Program-made: the position numbers and the translations under genes
In this document: piece after piece, positions 1-11,226 of the stretch
How positions within the stretch are numbered: the stretch's first letter is position 1
How the letters are laid out: the number at the start of each line of letters is the position of its first letter
Assembly: GCF_947179515.1 (NCBI RefSeq)
Contig: NC_067481.1
Span: 87,979,547 to 88,043,546 of the forward strand
DNA from: Apodemus sylvaticus
Lineage: Eukaryota > Chordata > Mammalia > Rodentia > Muridae
DNA length: 64,000 nt
Reading direction: 5' to 3'
The notes under the pieces: model-generated
The model's database searches: none
Seen by the model: the letters and a program-made list of their open reading frames with translations, nothing else
Told to the model about the DNA's origin: nothing

Positions 1-1829
1 CAAAACAAAATTTTGGAAGACAAAGCATTTGTTAAAACACCATACCTTTGAAGAGAGCTATAAAAGCAATTATAAGCAAAGTAAAGTAAATAATTGAAAT
101 AATACAATTTGTCTTTTTATTGTAAGTTCATGAAGTATTCCTTTATCTCAAGGGGAAATAATTTATAGACTATCAAAGAGAGACTTACCTTAGAGCAAGT
201 ACTTCTAAGATACCTACCTCTCACATTTTCTTTTTATTATATTTGGGTATTACTTTTTTGTTTTTTTATTCCTAAAGCTTTGAATGCTTGGTAATGAAAG
301 CTTAGTATAAATACTTAGTGAATCTAGAATGAATTAGAACATGCAGTATGTAACTAAAATGATTAATACATTTTCTTATTGAAATATAAGCTAAAGTCTG
401 TATTTTTCATGAAGATGTAAGTTATAATAGCTTTATTTTCTGCTAAGAATCAAACTTAAAAACATTTTAAAATGTAAAGATGATCTTTGGCTATATTAGG
501 CATATAATCACATATAAGATTTTTAACATTTATTGTGAACATAGGATGAAATAGAAGACCATGCTCTGAATGATTCATTTCACATGGCTAGGACATGATA
601 CAAATGTAAATGATATCAATGATTTCATTCCTTCATAGTCAATATTTACATTTCTTAATAGTGAAAGATCTGCTTTTTAAAAAGTCAAATGAATTAATAT
701 CCCAGGGCTATGAACAACTAAGGATTTTAAAAAAGAATTTCAAACTCAGATACACATGCCTTGGTCAAGGTCAAAATGATGAACATTAGGATATAGGTAG
801 TCTCACCCAATAGTCTACACTTTCTAATAAATTTGAATGTTAGAAATCATCACACAAGGAACCAATGAGACTTAGATCTATGCTGTCTTCAAACTGCCTC
901 TGGTCTGCAGAAAAGAAACAGCAATCTTTGATAGACTTTTAATAGGATTTTTTTTTTTAGTCTGAATTTTCTACATAATGATGGTTGCTCAATTCAGATT
1001 CTTCTACCTTATTTAAAGACAAATAGTTCCCCCAAACAATCTCATCATATGCAATTTTTTTCTACACAATTCTCCAACAAAAGCCTACCAAAAACATCAA
1101 TATTGTTCCCAGAAGTAGCCATGATTTTAAAATGAGATCACCATTTCCTATTACAAAGGAATAAAGCAGCCTAGCAAACCTATGCCCTGGCAGAGATTAC
1201 AAATCAAAAGAAGGACTCAATATTTTTCTATATCTCAAACTAAGTTCCAAAAGTCATGGCGAATCAAAGTCAAAGATTTGACTTGTGCTGAACCAGAGAG
1301 GGGCTAATTCTTCACTCTTTCATCAGATTCTTTATTTTCTCTTATAGAATAACTTAAGGACCTCATTAATTTTACAGGAATGCGAGAGTACTTCTTGTCT
1401 TTCACAGTGAGGAGGAGAAGGACTTACTAGAACTGTGGCTAAATGATGACAGGCCAATAACAGACATGATGCTTCCTTCCACCTCATCTGTGGTTTCTCT
1501 TTCCTTCCCAACCTTTAATGGCTCCATCATAATGAACAGAACCTAGGGATGATAGTAACTTTTTTAATGGAAGCCACACAGACTATGCCCTAGTACAATA
1601 TGAATTCATAATGTTGATATTGAGAGCATGGATTTCAGCACTCTTACTGAAAATTATTTAAAGCCCAACTTGGACTCCATCCACTTGAGTCTTTGTCACT
1701 TTCTTCCCTTTAGCAACCTTTAGGTTCTCTACTTCAGTCATAACCAAAACAAGATTCTTCTCCATCTCTTCCCATCTCTACCCTTGAAGAACTTGGCTGA
1801 CTTACAATCAATCTAAATGCTCTTTGTGC
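1..1829. other. Single-copy AT-rich DNA, no feature seen
   Basis: I see no repeat family and no open frame of note. A T-run near 950 is the only simple sequence. The right end leads into the decayed T-rich tail of an Lx element. Confidence 0.6.
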
Positions 1830-1847
1830 CTTTTTACTATTTTTTAT

Positions 1848-1861
1848 TAGATATTTTCTTT
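1848..1861. repeat. Target-site duplication, left copy
   Basis: TAGATATTTTCTTT, identical to 3380-3393. It ends CTTT before AC in the empty site, which fits an L1 endonuclease nick for a minus-strand insertion. Confidence 0.9.
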
Positions 1862-2135
1862 TTTTTCATTTATTTTATTTTATTTTATTTTTTTATTCGA
1901 TATAATTTATTTACATTTCAAATGATTTCCCCTTTTCTAGCCCCCCCCACTCCCCGAAAGTCCCGTAAGCCCCCTTCTCTTCCCCTGTCCTCCCTCCCAC
2001 CCCTTCCCAGTTCCCCGTTCTGGTTTTGCCAAATACTGTTTCGCTGAGTCTTTCCAGAACCAGGGACCACTCCTGCTTTCTTCTTGTATCTCATTTGATG
2101 TGTGGATTATGTTTTGGGTATTCCAGTTTTCTAGG

Positions 2136-3078
2136 TTAATAACCACTTATTAGTGAGTGCATACCATGATTCACCTTTTGAGTCTGGGTTACCTCACTTA
2201 GTATGATGTTCTCTAGCTCCATCCATTTGCCTAAGAATTTCATGAATTCATTGTTTCTAATGGCTGAATAGTACTCCATTGTGTAGATATACCACATTTT
2301 TTGCATCCACTCTTCTGTTGAGGGATACCTGGGTTCTTTCCAGCATCTGGCAATTATAAATAGGGCTGCTATGAACATAGTAGAGCATGTATCCTTATTA
2401 CATGGTGGGGAATCCTCTGGGTATATGCCCAGGAGTGGTATAGCAGGATCTTCTGGAAGTGAGGTGCCCAGTTTTCGGAGGAACTGCCAGACTGCTTTCC
2501 AGAGTGGTTGTACCCATTTGCAACCCCACCAGCAGTGGAGGAGTGTTCCTCTTTCTCCGCACCCTCTCCAACACCTGCTGTCTCCTGAATTTTTAATCTT
2601 AGCCATTCTGACTGGTGTAAGATGAAATCTTAGGGTTGTTTTGATTTGCATTTCCCTAATGACTAATGAAGTTGAGCATTTTTTAAGATGCTTCTCCGCC
2701 ATCCGAAGTTCTTCAGGTGAGAATTCTTTGTTTAACTCTGTACCCCATTTTTTAATAGGGTTGTTCGGTTTTCTGGAGTCTAACTTCTTGAGTTCTTTAT
2801 ATATATTGGATATTAGCCCTCTATCTGATGTAGGATTGGTGAAGATCTTTTCCCAATTTGTTGGTTGCCGATCTGTCCTCTTGATGGTGTCCTTTGCCTT
2901 ACAGAAACTCTGTAACCTTATGAGGTCCCATTTGTCAATTCTTGCTCTTAGAGCATACGCTATTGGTGTTCTGTTCAGAAACTTTCTCCCTGTACCGATG
3001 TCCTCAAGGGTCTTCCCCAGTTTCTTTTCTATTAGCTTCAGAGTGTCTGGCTTTATGTGGAGGTCCTTGATCCATTTG
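2136..3078 (-). pseudogene. L1 ORF2 C-terminal fragment
   Basis: This is the C-terminal third of L1 ORF2p, downstream of the reverse transcriptase core. The frame is open from the inversion junction to the natural stop at 2136-2138. In the last 188 residues, counted from the Met at 2702, the cysteine-rich motif CX3CX7HX4C is complete (Cys44, Cys48, His56, Cys61). The endonuclease and RT domains are absent, so it cannot mobilise. The intact frame indicates a fairly recent insertion. Any promoter would have to come from the flanks. Confidence 0.9.
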
Positions 3079-3379
3079 CAACAAAAGAAAATCTGGGGGA
3101 ATCAGTATCTCTGACCTCAAGCAATACTACAGAGCAATAGTGTTAAAAACTGCATGGTATTGGTACAGTGACAGGCAGGAGGATCAATGGAACAGGATTG
3201 AAGATCCAGAAATGAACCCACACACCTATGGCCACTTGATCCTCGACAAAGAGGCTGAAAACATCCAATGGAAAAAAGATAGCCTTTTCAACAAATGGTG
3301 CTGGTTCAACTGGAGGTCAGCATGCAGAAGAATGCAAATTGATCCATCCTTGTCTCCTTGTACTAAGCTCAAATCCAAA
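3079..3379 (+). pseudogene. Inverted L1 ORF2 internal fragment
   Basis: The plus strand encodes about 100 residues of ORF2 immediately upstream of the minus-strand fragment. Recognisable pieces are 'TAWYWYSDRQEDQW', 'MNPHTYGHL' and 'NKWCW'. It ends at the residues that, in an intact L1, lead straight into the start of the minus-strand fragment. No stop is seen within it. It is an inversion product and not a gene. Confidence 0.88.
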
Positions 3380-3393
3380 TAGATATTTTCTTT
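3380..3393. repeat. Target-site duplication, right copy
   Basis: Perfect 14-bp match to 1848-1861. It is followed by the remaining Lx 3' UTR. Confidence 0.9.
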
Positions 3394-3992
3394 ACTTACA
3401 TCCCTATCCCATCCCCTCTCCTCCTGCTCACCAACCCACCAACTCCCACTTTTCTGTCCTAGTATCCCCTACACTGGGGCAATGAGCCTTCACAGGACCA
3501 AGGGCCTCTCCTCTCACTGATGTCCAACAAGGCCATCCTCTGCTACATATGCAGTGGAGCCATGAGTCCCTCCATGTGCACTCTTTGATTGGTGTTTTAG
3601 TCCCTGGGAGTTCAGGGGATACTGGTTGGTTTATATTGTTGTTCCTCTGCAAACCCCTTCAGCCCCTTGGGTCCTTTCTCTATCTCCTTCATTAGGAACC
3701 CTGTGTTCAGTTCATTGGTTGGCCAATTTCACACAATAATATTTATATTTAACTGTTTTATGTGGTATCCCCCCTCGCTAATAAAACCAACCAACTTGGT
3801 CTTCTTTATTGGCACAGCATCCAAATTCCTTATCAGATATTCTTTTAAAGAGCCATAACATACCTGACTGAGTTTTCACATAAGGAGAATCTACAGATCT
3901 AGATCAACCTAGCTTCCATCTCTAATTGATAATCATCTTTGAAAACTTCCCTGATGACCTACTAGAATTCATCACTTTCTAACTTTGACCCC

Positions 3993-4128
3993 TGTAATAT
4001 GAGTGCTTACATATCAAAGATTATGACTCTGATAATATGGGTGATACCTATCATTGATTATGACTCTGATAAGGTAAGTGGTTACCTCTCATAGATTACA
4101 GCTCTGATAATGTGGGTGTTTGCATATC
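3993..4128. repeat. 37-bp minisatellite, about 3.6 copies
   Basis: Copies run 3993-4029, 4030-4066 and 4067-4104, with a partial fourth at 4105-4128. Each full copy opens TGATAATATGGGTG (or close) and closes GATTATGACTC (or close). Units are 37, 37 and 38 bp and differ at several sites, so the array is old. I do not recognise it as part of a known element. Confidence 0.8.
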
Positions 4129-4905
4129 CTACCTTATGTATATGTGTAAAATTTTATTTTCATATTAGAAAGTGCAGTTTGTAAAAACATGGGCTAACTA
4201 ATGTTCACCTTAATTTTTCCATAACTGGCCATTAACACAAAAACATGTTCAATAGAAATACAGATGAGTATAAATTTATTTTAGAGAATGCCATTATGTA
4301 TTTGGATTTATTTTCATAACTTTTCAAACCTCACAAATATTCTCAGGAATGATATTCCATGTATACTTTGTTACCTAATAGGAGTCATATCCTACATGAT
4401 ATCCTATATATAGTTGACCTGAATTTCTAGTATATGAGCCAATTAATTGGTGATTAGCAAAACAATCACAAATCTTGGCTTCTAAACTTTAAATGAATTT
4501 ATGAATATGAAATGCTAATTCAGAGTAATAAAAGTTTGAGATGAATTTGGTGAGGATGTTTTATGATTCAACTCTGGTCAGCAAAAGTTAGCTTATGATG
4601 CTGAGCATCTGTTTATTTGTTTATCTCTGTAACAGTATTTTAACAACAAAAACTACAACATAATTTTATTGATAGAGATTTTTATTGCTGTGTAACAATC
4701 AGTCATGTATTTAGTAGCTTAACCATGATTCAGTTGTATTACAGATTCAATGGTTATCTAGTGGGTACCCTGAGTAGTGTTTCACAAGGATACAGTGAAG
4801 ATGGAGATTTGGCTTGGGCCTCAATTTTGGTCTTGCAATCCCTGTACCTTCATGTTGTTTGTGACAAGATTTACTTTCTTGAATAAGTTCTTTTCTTTAT
4901 TTTTT
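4129..4905. other. Single-copy AT-rich DNA, no feature seen
   Basis: Nothing recognisable lies between the minisatellite and the polypyrimidine tract. Confidence 0.55.
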
Positions 4906-5108
4906 CATTCCTTCTTTCCTTCCTTTCTTCTTTTTCTTCTTTTTCCTCCTTCCTCCTCCTTCCCCTCCTTCCTCCTCCTTCCGCCTCCTCCTCTTTCCCC
5001 CTCCTCCTCTTTCCCCCTCCTCCTCTTTCCCCCTCCTCCTCTTTCCCCCTCCTCCTCTTTCCCCCTCCTCCTCTTTCCCCCTCTTCCACCTCTTCCTCCT
5101 CCTCTCTT
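4906..5108. repeat. Polypyrimidine tract with 16-bp tandem repeat
   Basis: About 200 bp are almost pure C/T on the plus strand, broken only by isolated purines such as the G at 4983. Six perfect copies of CCTCCTCCTCTTTCCC occupy 4984-5079. The reverse strand reads through as artefactual Gly/Glu/Arg/Lys-rich frames. Such tracts can form triplex (H-) DNA. Confidence 0.92.
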
Positions 5109-7994
5109 AAGACAATTAGGAGTGTCGGATACCTCTTTAGTGCCCTTTATCAAGATTCTTTTATAAATAGCTTACTTGCTTATGCCAGGCTTGTTCTGGC
5201 CAATCTCATTTTGGTTTGTTTGCTAAATACAATTTGAGGCTAGATTCTTTCATCACATGTAAAAAAGTCTTTTACTTCTTAATACTATGTGACCTAATCA
5301 AGGGGCAACCATGTAGCATGTCTAGAGTTATTACCTCTTCAAGGATAGAAAGTATAAAAGAAAATCATTGAGAGTCATTTAACTATCTGCCTACGATAGG
5401 GATATCATAAAGACAAGTATTGTTAAGTATCTGTTATTATATAGGCAGTGTTTGAATTCATGGTTGTCTTAAAATGTAAGCCAGCATATAAAATCTTTAC
5501 TCGCCAACAACTTGTCTCCTCGTGGATTCAGTTTTATAGCCTTTCATATTCTCACACATAAGGAAACTCTTAGTATAATCATGCACACTACTAAGCAGTT
5601 TTAGATATTAATTTTCCAATATTGAATACCAGATATGGCATTTTTTTAAAATTTTTTCATCCAATCAGTAGGTGACTGTTGAATATCAACTATATACAAA
5701 GTCTTGTATTAAACAATTGCTATCTATTCCCTGAGGTCAGCCACTGACCTAGAATATATGTGAACCTTCAATAAATCAGCATTGTAACAGGTAAAAAAGT
5801 AGAGGAAAACTCTTAAGAAATTTCAAAAGGAAAACAGAATCCAAAATTTAAAGATACTTTTGTATTCATATATTTAATACAAGACCACATTTTCTTCCCA
5901 GTTATCGAAAATGCAGCCTCATATTGAATAAGAGGAGAAATAAGACAAGTAATTGAGAAAAAGGAAAGAAAAAGATTAAAGATGAATTTATAAAGAATCC
6001 AGTTTCTGGAATATGCTTCTCACACATTTAAAAGAAATGAATTCAGTCTACCAAGTAATTAAAATAGAAACATTAAAGAATTTTCAAATATCTTATGCTT
6101 TGTGTCATTTTATTATTTGCCTCAAGAGACTTTAAGTCTCTGGGACGTGAACTGCCACCACCTCTCATTGCTATCAGGACGGCTTGGGAAGGCCTGCATG
6201 GGCTGAGCTGGCAATTGATTTGGAACAAGCTGTAAATATCCCCCAAATCAAGCACAAATCCATCTCTCATCTCTCACGGCCACCAAGCAGAAGCCAGTGC
6301 CCATGAGAAGATCAAACACATAATCCTTTGATTATTGTTTGGACCCAAAGACTCCCTAAATTGCTCATAAGTGGATGTAAATTCCCCCAACCCAGAGAGT
6401 ATTTTGATCAGCCACATTCATTGTGCTCCATGAACCCTTCTTAATGTGCTGGAATTCTGTTTTACTTCAGAGTTTTAGCTGAAATTTGAATGTTTTTGGT
6501 GTTCTCTTTTAATGTTTTCAATATTATCTATGGCCCCTTTGTCTTTAATAACAAGCATTGCTTACAAAGAAGTATTTATCCTTAGAAGATTAAGACTTTC
6601 AGTTTCCACATGAGCTCACCTTTCAGGTTCATACTCAATAATTTTCCGTTGGCAGTTAAATAAAGATATATTCAGATTAATACTTTGGAATCATTTGTCA
6701 GAGGACTGGCTATCTGTATTTGCCATCAAGTGTCATTATTGCCTGGAGTTTTTTACCAATGTCTTGGATTTCCATGATACATTGACATTTCCCTCAGCAC
6801 ATTGATAATATTTTTCTTTAAAAGATCTCAAGGAATTTAATGAATTTGTCTCCATTTCTCTTTTATTCATGTGGTTGATTAGATTTATGGATTTGTGGAT
6901 TCATAATTTGGGCCCATGAAAGATTTGTTCCCGTTGAGACAGAAAGCCCATGAGATTAATTAAACCCTCTGTCTTCACTGTTCCACCTCTATTAAGAAAA
7001 ACAAGCATAGAATATAAAACCAAAGAAGGAATTGCTGTTGTTACTAATTGATTGTTTTTTAGCAATGATGTGCAGTGTGTAATTATCCAAAATTATCTTA
7101 AAATCTTCAGTTTTTCATAAAATATAAAAGGGTGTAGGAGCTTCATCCAAAATGTAATTTAAATATTATATGTGCTGCTGAGTTGAACATAATTCTTGTG
7201 GTGAAAACCTTGAAACACTTGAGTCAGACCCTTTATCTCTTGCTTATATGTTCTGTAAAGACGGCTAAAAATAATTTGTTTACTCGTGTCTCTTTAACAG
7301 AGATTTGATTCTCTATTTGTGCAGCCTTTCTTAGTGATGTTAGAGCTATTTCCACTTCCCTGTTTATTAACAGAAGAGGAGTTCAAGGGACAATGTCCTT
7401 CAGATAATTCAAAATACATCTTATAGTTGCAAAAGTTCAGCTTCAAATGAATAACCTGCACTTAGTGCGCAGTGATATTTAATTGAGATGTTTAGTAGTA
7501 TAGATTATTGGTTCTGCGGGTTATACCTTGGCCAGTAATGAGTGCAAAACTGACATATGACTGATGTTATTGTTTGCAAATTATTGTACTGCCAGTGAAG
7601 GTAACTATTAAAGACAATCAAATAGAGCCTGGCTGTATATTGAAATCATTACTCTCTGCAAATATCTTGTGATTTATTCAAAAGCTTTTGCATTATGGAG
7701 GGCCAGCAAATTTGAAGAACTACCTACTAAAATACAAGGAGGTTGTGACCTCACAGATGGAACGAAATGATGAGTTTCTGTTATCACCATGGCATTGCCT
7801 AGAAGACAGGGGCTTGGCAGTTCTGAGGGCAGCTTGGTGGCTTGATGGGATTAATACAATGCCTAGATTTACATATCATTTGAAGAACTGGCACATTATT
7901 TTCTTTGTCAAGTAAAATATTGACTTCTTTCAGATTGATTTACTGGTGGTGAAAATATTCATTTCTCTCTCTTTTATTTTTTACAAAAGCAGTG
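5109..7994. other. Single-copy DNA, possible regulatory stretches
   Basis: No interspersed repeat is clear, apart from a weak MIR-like patch near 5655-5730. A short hairpin (8-bp arms, 1-nt spacer) lies at 6125-6141. The sequence around 6060-6430 and 6840-7100 is less repetitive than the rest and holds several homeodomain-like TAAT motifs. No exon is convincing; the 75-codon frame at 7688-7915 matches nothing I know. Confidence 0.5.
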
Positions 7995-8027
7995 GAGGGG
8001 AGGAAGGAGAGAGAGAGAAAGACAGAC

Positions 8028-8062
<35 letters not shown>

Positions 8063-8063
8063 G
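7995..8063. repeat. (GA)n microsatellite
   Basis: GA-rich run with a perfect (AG)14 core at 8032-8059 and a GACA-type flank. Confidence 0.95.
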
Positions 8064-9845
8064 ATTTTGGCTTACTCTTTGAGGGGACTGTCACCACTTG
8101 AGACAGAAAGCACTGTGTCAGTTTAGGTGGCTCCTCAAAATTCTGAAAAACATTTGTCCTATTAATGGCTGTCTCCAAATATTTTGATGCTTTGAGAGCA
8201 GTTTCTATTTGGCTTAATCTAAAGTTCCCTCCACCTAGGGGTTCCTTGGGTAGGGAGTCTGCTTACCACGATTCTGTTCTCTTACCTGGCCCTTCCAAAC
8301 ACTGCCTTCAATAAACAGCTCACTAAGAGTCACCTGTAATAGGCAACCTTAGCAACGATCTCAGATTTTCAGATGCCAGATTACTTCTATCATTGAATGT
8401 TTCGAGAGGGTTCACTGAGACTGAGTAGGTTGACTCATCAAAACAGTAAATAAATAAACAAATACCTTCAATTCTCCTGCCAGCATTTCTTGTGAAGGAT
8501 TAATGGCATATTTAAATTTTCAGCTTTCCAGCAGTGCTCCTTCATTGTACTCTATCCTAAACAGTGCTGAGTTTGTGTTTAAATGTTTCATTTCGTGCAT
8601 TTCCAACTGTCAGGCTGAAGAAATACCAATAAGTGTGTTAGGTTTAGATAATCGAAAATTCCCTTTACTCAGCTTCTTCGTCTATATTTATCTGTCTGGC
8701 TGTGAAATCTATTCCAAGAGTATTCATCTACCACCCAAATCTATTCACCAAGCATCAAGACTCATCAGTGAGATGGAATAATGCCATTTAATTAGTCTTT
8801 GATATACAGCTTAATTAGGTCTTAATAAGGGGTAGTGCATCCTAAAATCAATTATCTTGCTCTTTTTAATAAGAGCAACTAATTAGTAGGAAAATCACCA
8901 CAGTTCTCTTTTTATCCTGAAGCTTTCCATGGTGTGAAGAAGAAGGTTATGAAAATGGAAAAAAATAACATTCTCTAAAATATTTGTAAGAAATGTCAAA
9001 TTGAACCTTAAAAGGATATATTCAAAATAGTTGCAATAGGTTAGAAATATTTTCGAGAAAATGCAGTGCTACCAATTGCACATCTTTGAATATTTCATCG
9101 TTCTTAGTTGATGCAATTGGGAAAAGTCAAAGCTTTCCTATCTGGGTCGCTCTTGCTTTGCATAGGCACAAAATGCTTTAGACACAAGCCCACCATGACA
9201 ATTTCTACGGTGGTCTGAGGGCAGCATTGCCTACCTATTTTTGTTAATGGGTATATGTTCTCTCAATAAAGGACATCATGGGCATGAATGCAGTTACTAT
9301 ATGTTGAATTCATACTCCAGATCTCAAGAGTTTTCATGTTAGCCGCTTTTTTCCATCACAGTAGATTTTGTGTGACTGTGGCATTATGGTAGTGTAACTG
9401 CATGGGTGGAACTGGGGGGAGAGTAGCATGATAAGCTATCATGGATTCAAAGATCATGGCAAGGGGGGTCTCTGAAGGTGGGCATTTCCACTGAGACTAG
9501 AGGAGATGAAGGAGATGGTCTAACAGCAAAATTGACATCACTTTGTCATAGAGAACGTTTACATGCTTGAAAAATATGAGAATAACTATGTAGCTACCAG
9601 CAAAGGAAGAGACGACAGGTGAGGTCATGGGGTAGCTTGAAATCTGCTGGCTAGTAGATGGTGTCATAGAATGTAGCTGGTTTTCTGATTTGCAGTAAGA
9701 TGTCTTTCCTAGGGCAGTGGTGCAATTTGTCTAATTGTTAGATTTAAAGGTATCTGTGCAATATTGGTTGTAGAACCCAGGGAGTTGGTATGAAGATTTT
9801 AATTGCATAGTCATTTCAGTTTATTTTTGTATGTGTGAAAATATA
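8064..9845. other. Single-copy DNA with TAATTAG cluster
   Basis: No repeat family recognised. Three exact TAATTAG motifs occur at 8789-8795, 8812-8818 and 8880-8886. The 92-codon frame at 8503-8781 resembles no known protein. Confidence 0.5.
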
Positions 9846-9993
9846 CAGAACTAAGGATACAGCTCAGTTGGTAGAAAGATTGTATTAGCTTCCCCAAAGT
9901 TCAGCCCTTCTCCATAAATCTGGCATTTCACATCCATGCTTGTAACTCTAGAACTCGGGCAGTGGAATCAGTAGAATAAGAATTTCAAGGTCA
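9846..9993 (+). mobile_element. B4 SINE, 5' part
   Basis: The head matches the ID/tRNA-like part of B4 ('acagctcagttggtaga'). It is followed by the B1-like part ('catgcttgtaactctagaac', then 'aatttcaaggtcatc'). The element stops at 9993 and resumes at 10771, because an Lx inserted into it. Confidence 0.75.
9984..9993. repeat. Target-site duplication of the Lx, left copy
   Basis: TTCAAGGTCA, repeated exactly at 10761-10770. It lies in the conserved 'gagttcaaggccagcc' part of the B4. Confidence 0.75.
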
Positions 9994-10760
9994 TCTCTGA
10001 GGGTGATACTAGTGAAGACTCCTCATAATGAAGGTACACCAGTTCTGAACCGGCCACCCTCTATCACTCTGCAAGGCATCAAGTGGAGGGATTAGGACAC
10101 CAACCAAACCACAAAACCTCTGACCTACAGTTTGTTGTACCCAGAGGATATGCTAGGACTGGAGTCTAATGGCATAATCATCACCAGAGGGACCAGAGAG
10201 AATTCATCCAACCACTGATGGGAGCAGAGGCAGAGTCCCACAACCAACTATTAGGCAGATTTCAACCTGCAGAGTAGGAGGAAGGATTAGATAAGCCAGA
10301 GGGGAAAAGGACACCACAAGAAAACATCCCATAGTATCAACTGCCTGGTACTCATGGGTGCTCACAGAGATCAGGGGACCTGTAGATCAGGGATTTGACT
10401 TAGGTCCTTTGTATATAAAGTATGGCTGTGCAGCTCCATGTTATTATGAGAACACAAACAAAGGGAGCAAGTGCAGTCTGACACTTGCCTGCCTTGGGAA
10501 CTCTTTTCCTCCTATTGTGTAGCCTCTTTCAGCGTTAATGGGTGAATATCTGTCTGGTCTTACTATAGCTTGGTAAGCCATACTTGGTTTATGTCCCTGG
10601 AAAGTCTGCTTTTTCTTTTCTGAGGGGGGAGGTTGGGAGGGATGGGGTGAGGGAATGTGAAAGGGAGGTGATGGTGGGCAGCAGCAGGGAGCTGATGGAA
10701 AGGAATGAAAGTCCAAATGTAATATATGAGAGAATCATAAGTGAAAAGGAAGAAAACAAC
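9994..10760 (+). mobile_element. Lx-type L1, 3' UTR only, inserted into a B4
   Basis: About 770 bp match the 3' UTR of an older rodent L1 on the plus strand. Recognisable blocks are 'gacaccaaccaaaccacaaa' near 10100, 'aggaggaaggattaga' near 10280 and the G-rich stretch before 'atgagagaatcataa' near 10730. An A-rich tail (10742-10760) follows. It is strongly 5'-truncated and has no coding sequence. A 10-bp duplication of B4 sequence flanks it. Confidence 0.8.
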
Positions 10761-10811
10761 TTCAAGGTCAAACTTGGTTGTTTAGCTAGTTCATGCTATG
10801 TTAAAAACACT
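10761..10811 (+). mobile_element. B4 SINE, 3' part after the Lx
   Basis: The sequence restarts with the duplicated TTCAAGGTCA. It continues as a diverged B4 end ('aacttggttgtttagct') and finishes in an A-rich tail. Together with 9846-9993 it makes one complete SINE. Confidence 0.65.
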
Positions 10812-10827
10812 TGAAACAAATGCAGTT

Positions 10828-10896
10828 GTGTTGAGCATGCCTGTGTGTGCTTGTGTGTGCGTGTGCATGTGCATTTGTGTGTGTGCATGTGTGTGA
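10828..10896. repeat. Imperfect (TG)n microsatellite
   Basis: TGTG runs interrupted by TGCA and TGCT. Confidence 0.85.
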
Positions 10897-11178
10897 TATT
10901 TTAAATTATCTCAAGAACATCTACTCTTAAACTGTTTTTGCATTAATATATGGAGAAACATGGATAGCTCTAATGTCACTAAGAAACACTGCAAAAATAG
11001 AGTGGCAAATCTCTATTCAGTGTAAAGGAATAAACAATTTGGGTTGAGTTATCTTTCCAGAACTCCTGGGCAAAAGATAGGGCTTTTGACTCAAGTATTT
11101 CAAGGTTTATAGCATCTGTCCCTAGGACTACTGTTTATATTTATATACTATTATATAAAGAATGATAAAAATATTATC

Positions 11179-11194
11179 AAAAAGGCAGCAACAG
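11179..11194. repeat. Target-site duplication of micro-L1, left copy
   Basis: AAAAAGGCAGCAACAG, identical to 11227-11242. It begins with A's, as expected for a plus-strand L1 insertion at a TTTTT/GA nick on the other strand. Confidence 0.85.
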
Positions 11195-11226
11195 TTTGAA
11201 ATGTAAATAAAAAATATATCGGGAAA
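11195..11226 (+). mobile_element. Micro-insertion: the last ~30 bp of a rat-type L1
   Basis: TTTGAAATGTAAATAAA and the following AAAATATATCG are the extreme 3' end of the young L1 family. The same string, reversed, begins the copy at 63620-63652. A short A-run follows, then the right TSD. The insert is only 32 bp, with a perfect 16-bp TSD, so it is an extremely truncated retrotransposition product. Confidence 0.85.

Larger units (their letters stand above)
1862..3379 (-). mobile_element. Young rat-type L1, 5'-truncated and 5'-inverted (twin priming)
   Basis: From 1862 to about 3078 the element lies on the minus strand: T-rich tail, 3' UTR, then ORF2. From about 3079 to 3379 the sequence continues as L1 ORF2 on the plus strand. 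The inverted piece ends at the ORF2 position next to where the minus piece begins, so almost nothing was lost at the switch. This is the arrangement expected from twin priming. A perfect 14-bp TSD flanks the whole unit, showing that both pieces arrived in one event. It sits inside the 3' UTR of an older Lx. Confidence 0.92.
1830..3730 (-). mobile_element. Older Lx-type L1 3' UTR, host of a nested young L1
   Basis: The right part (3394-3730), read on the minus strand, follows the older rodent L1 3' UTR. Markers are the stretch about 'aggaccaagggcctctcc', the 'tctgctacatatgcag' block, and the 'tttagtccctgggag' block. The T-rich piece at 1830-1847 is its tail. Joining 1861 to 3394 restores the usual 'ttctttacttaca' 3' end of an L1, so the DNA between is a later insertion. 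No coding sequence of this element remains. Subfamily is assigned from memory. Confidence 0.8.

Noticed and set aside
2371..3114. Plus-strand frames of 84 and 157 codons
   Set aside because: They are antisense readings of the young L1 ORF2 and cross its inversion junction.
4777..5166. 129-codon Pro/Ser/Phe-rich frame and the Gly/Glu/Arg-rich frames opposite it
   Set aside because: Produced by the polypyrimidine minisatellite, not by protein selection.
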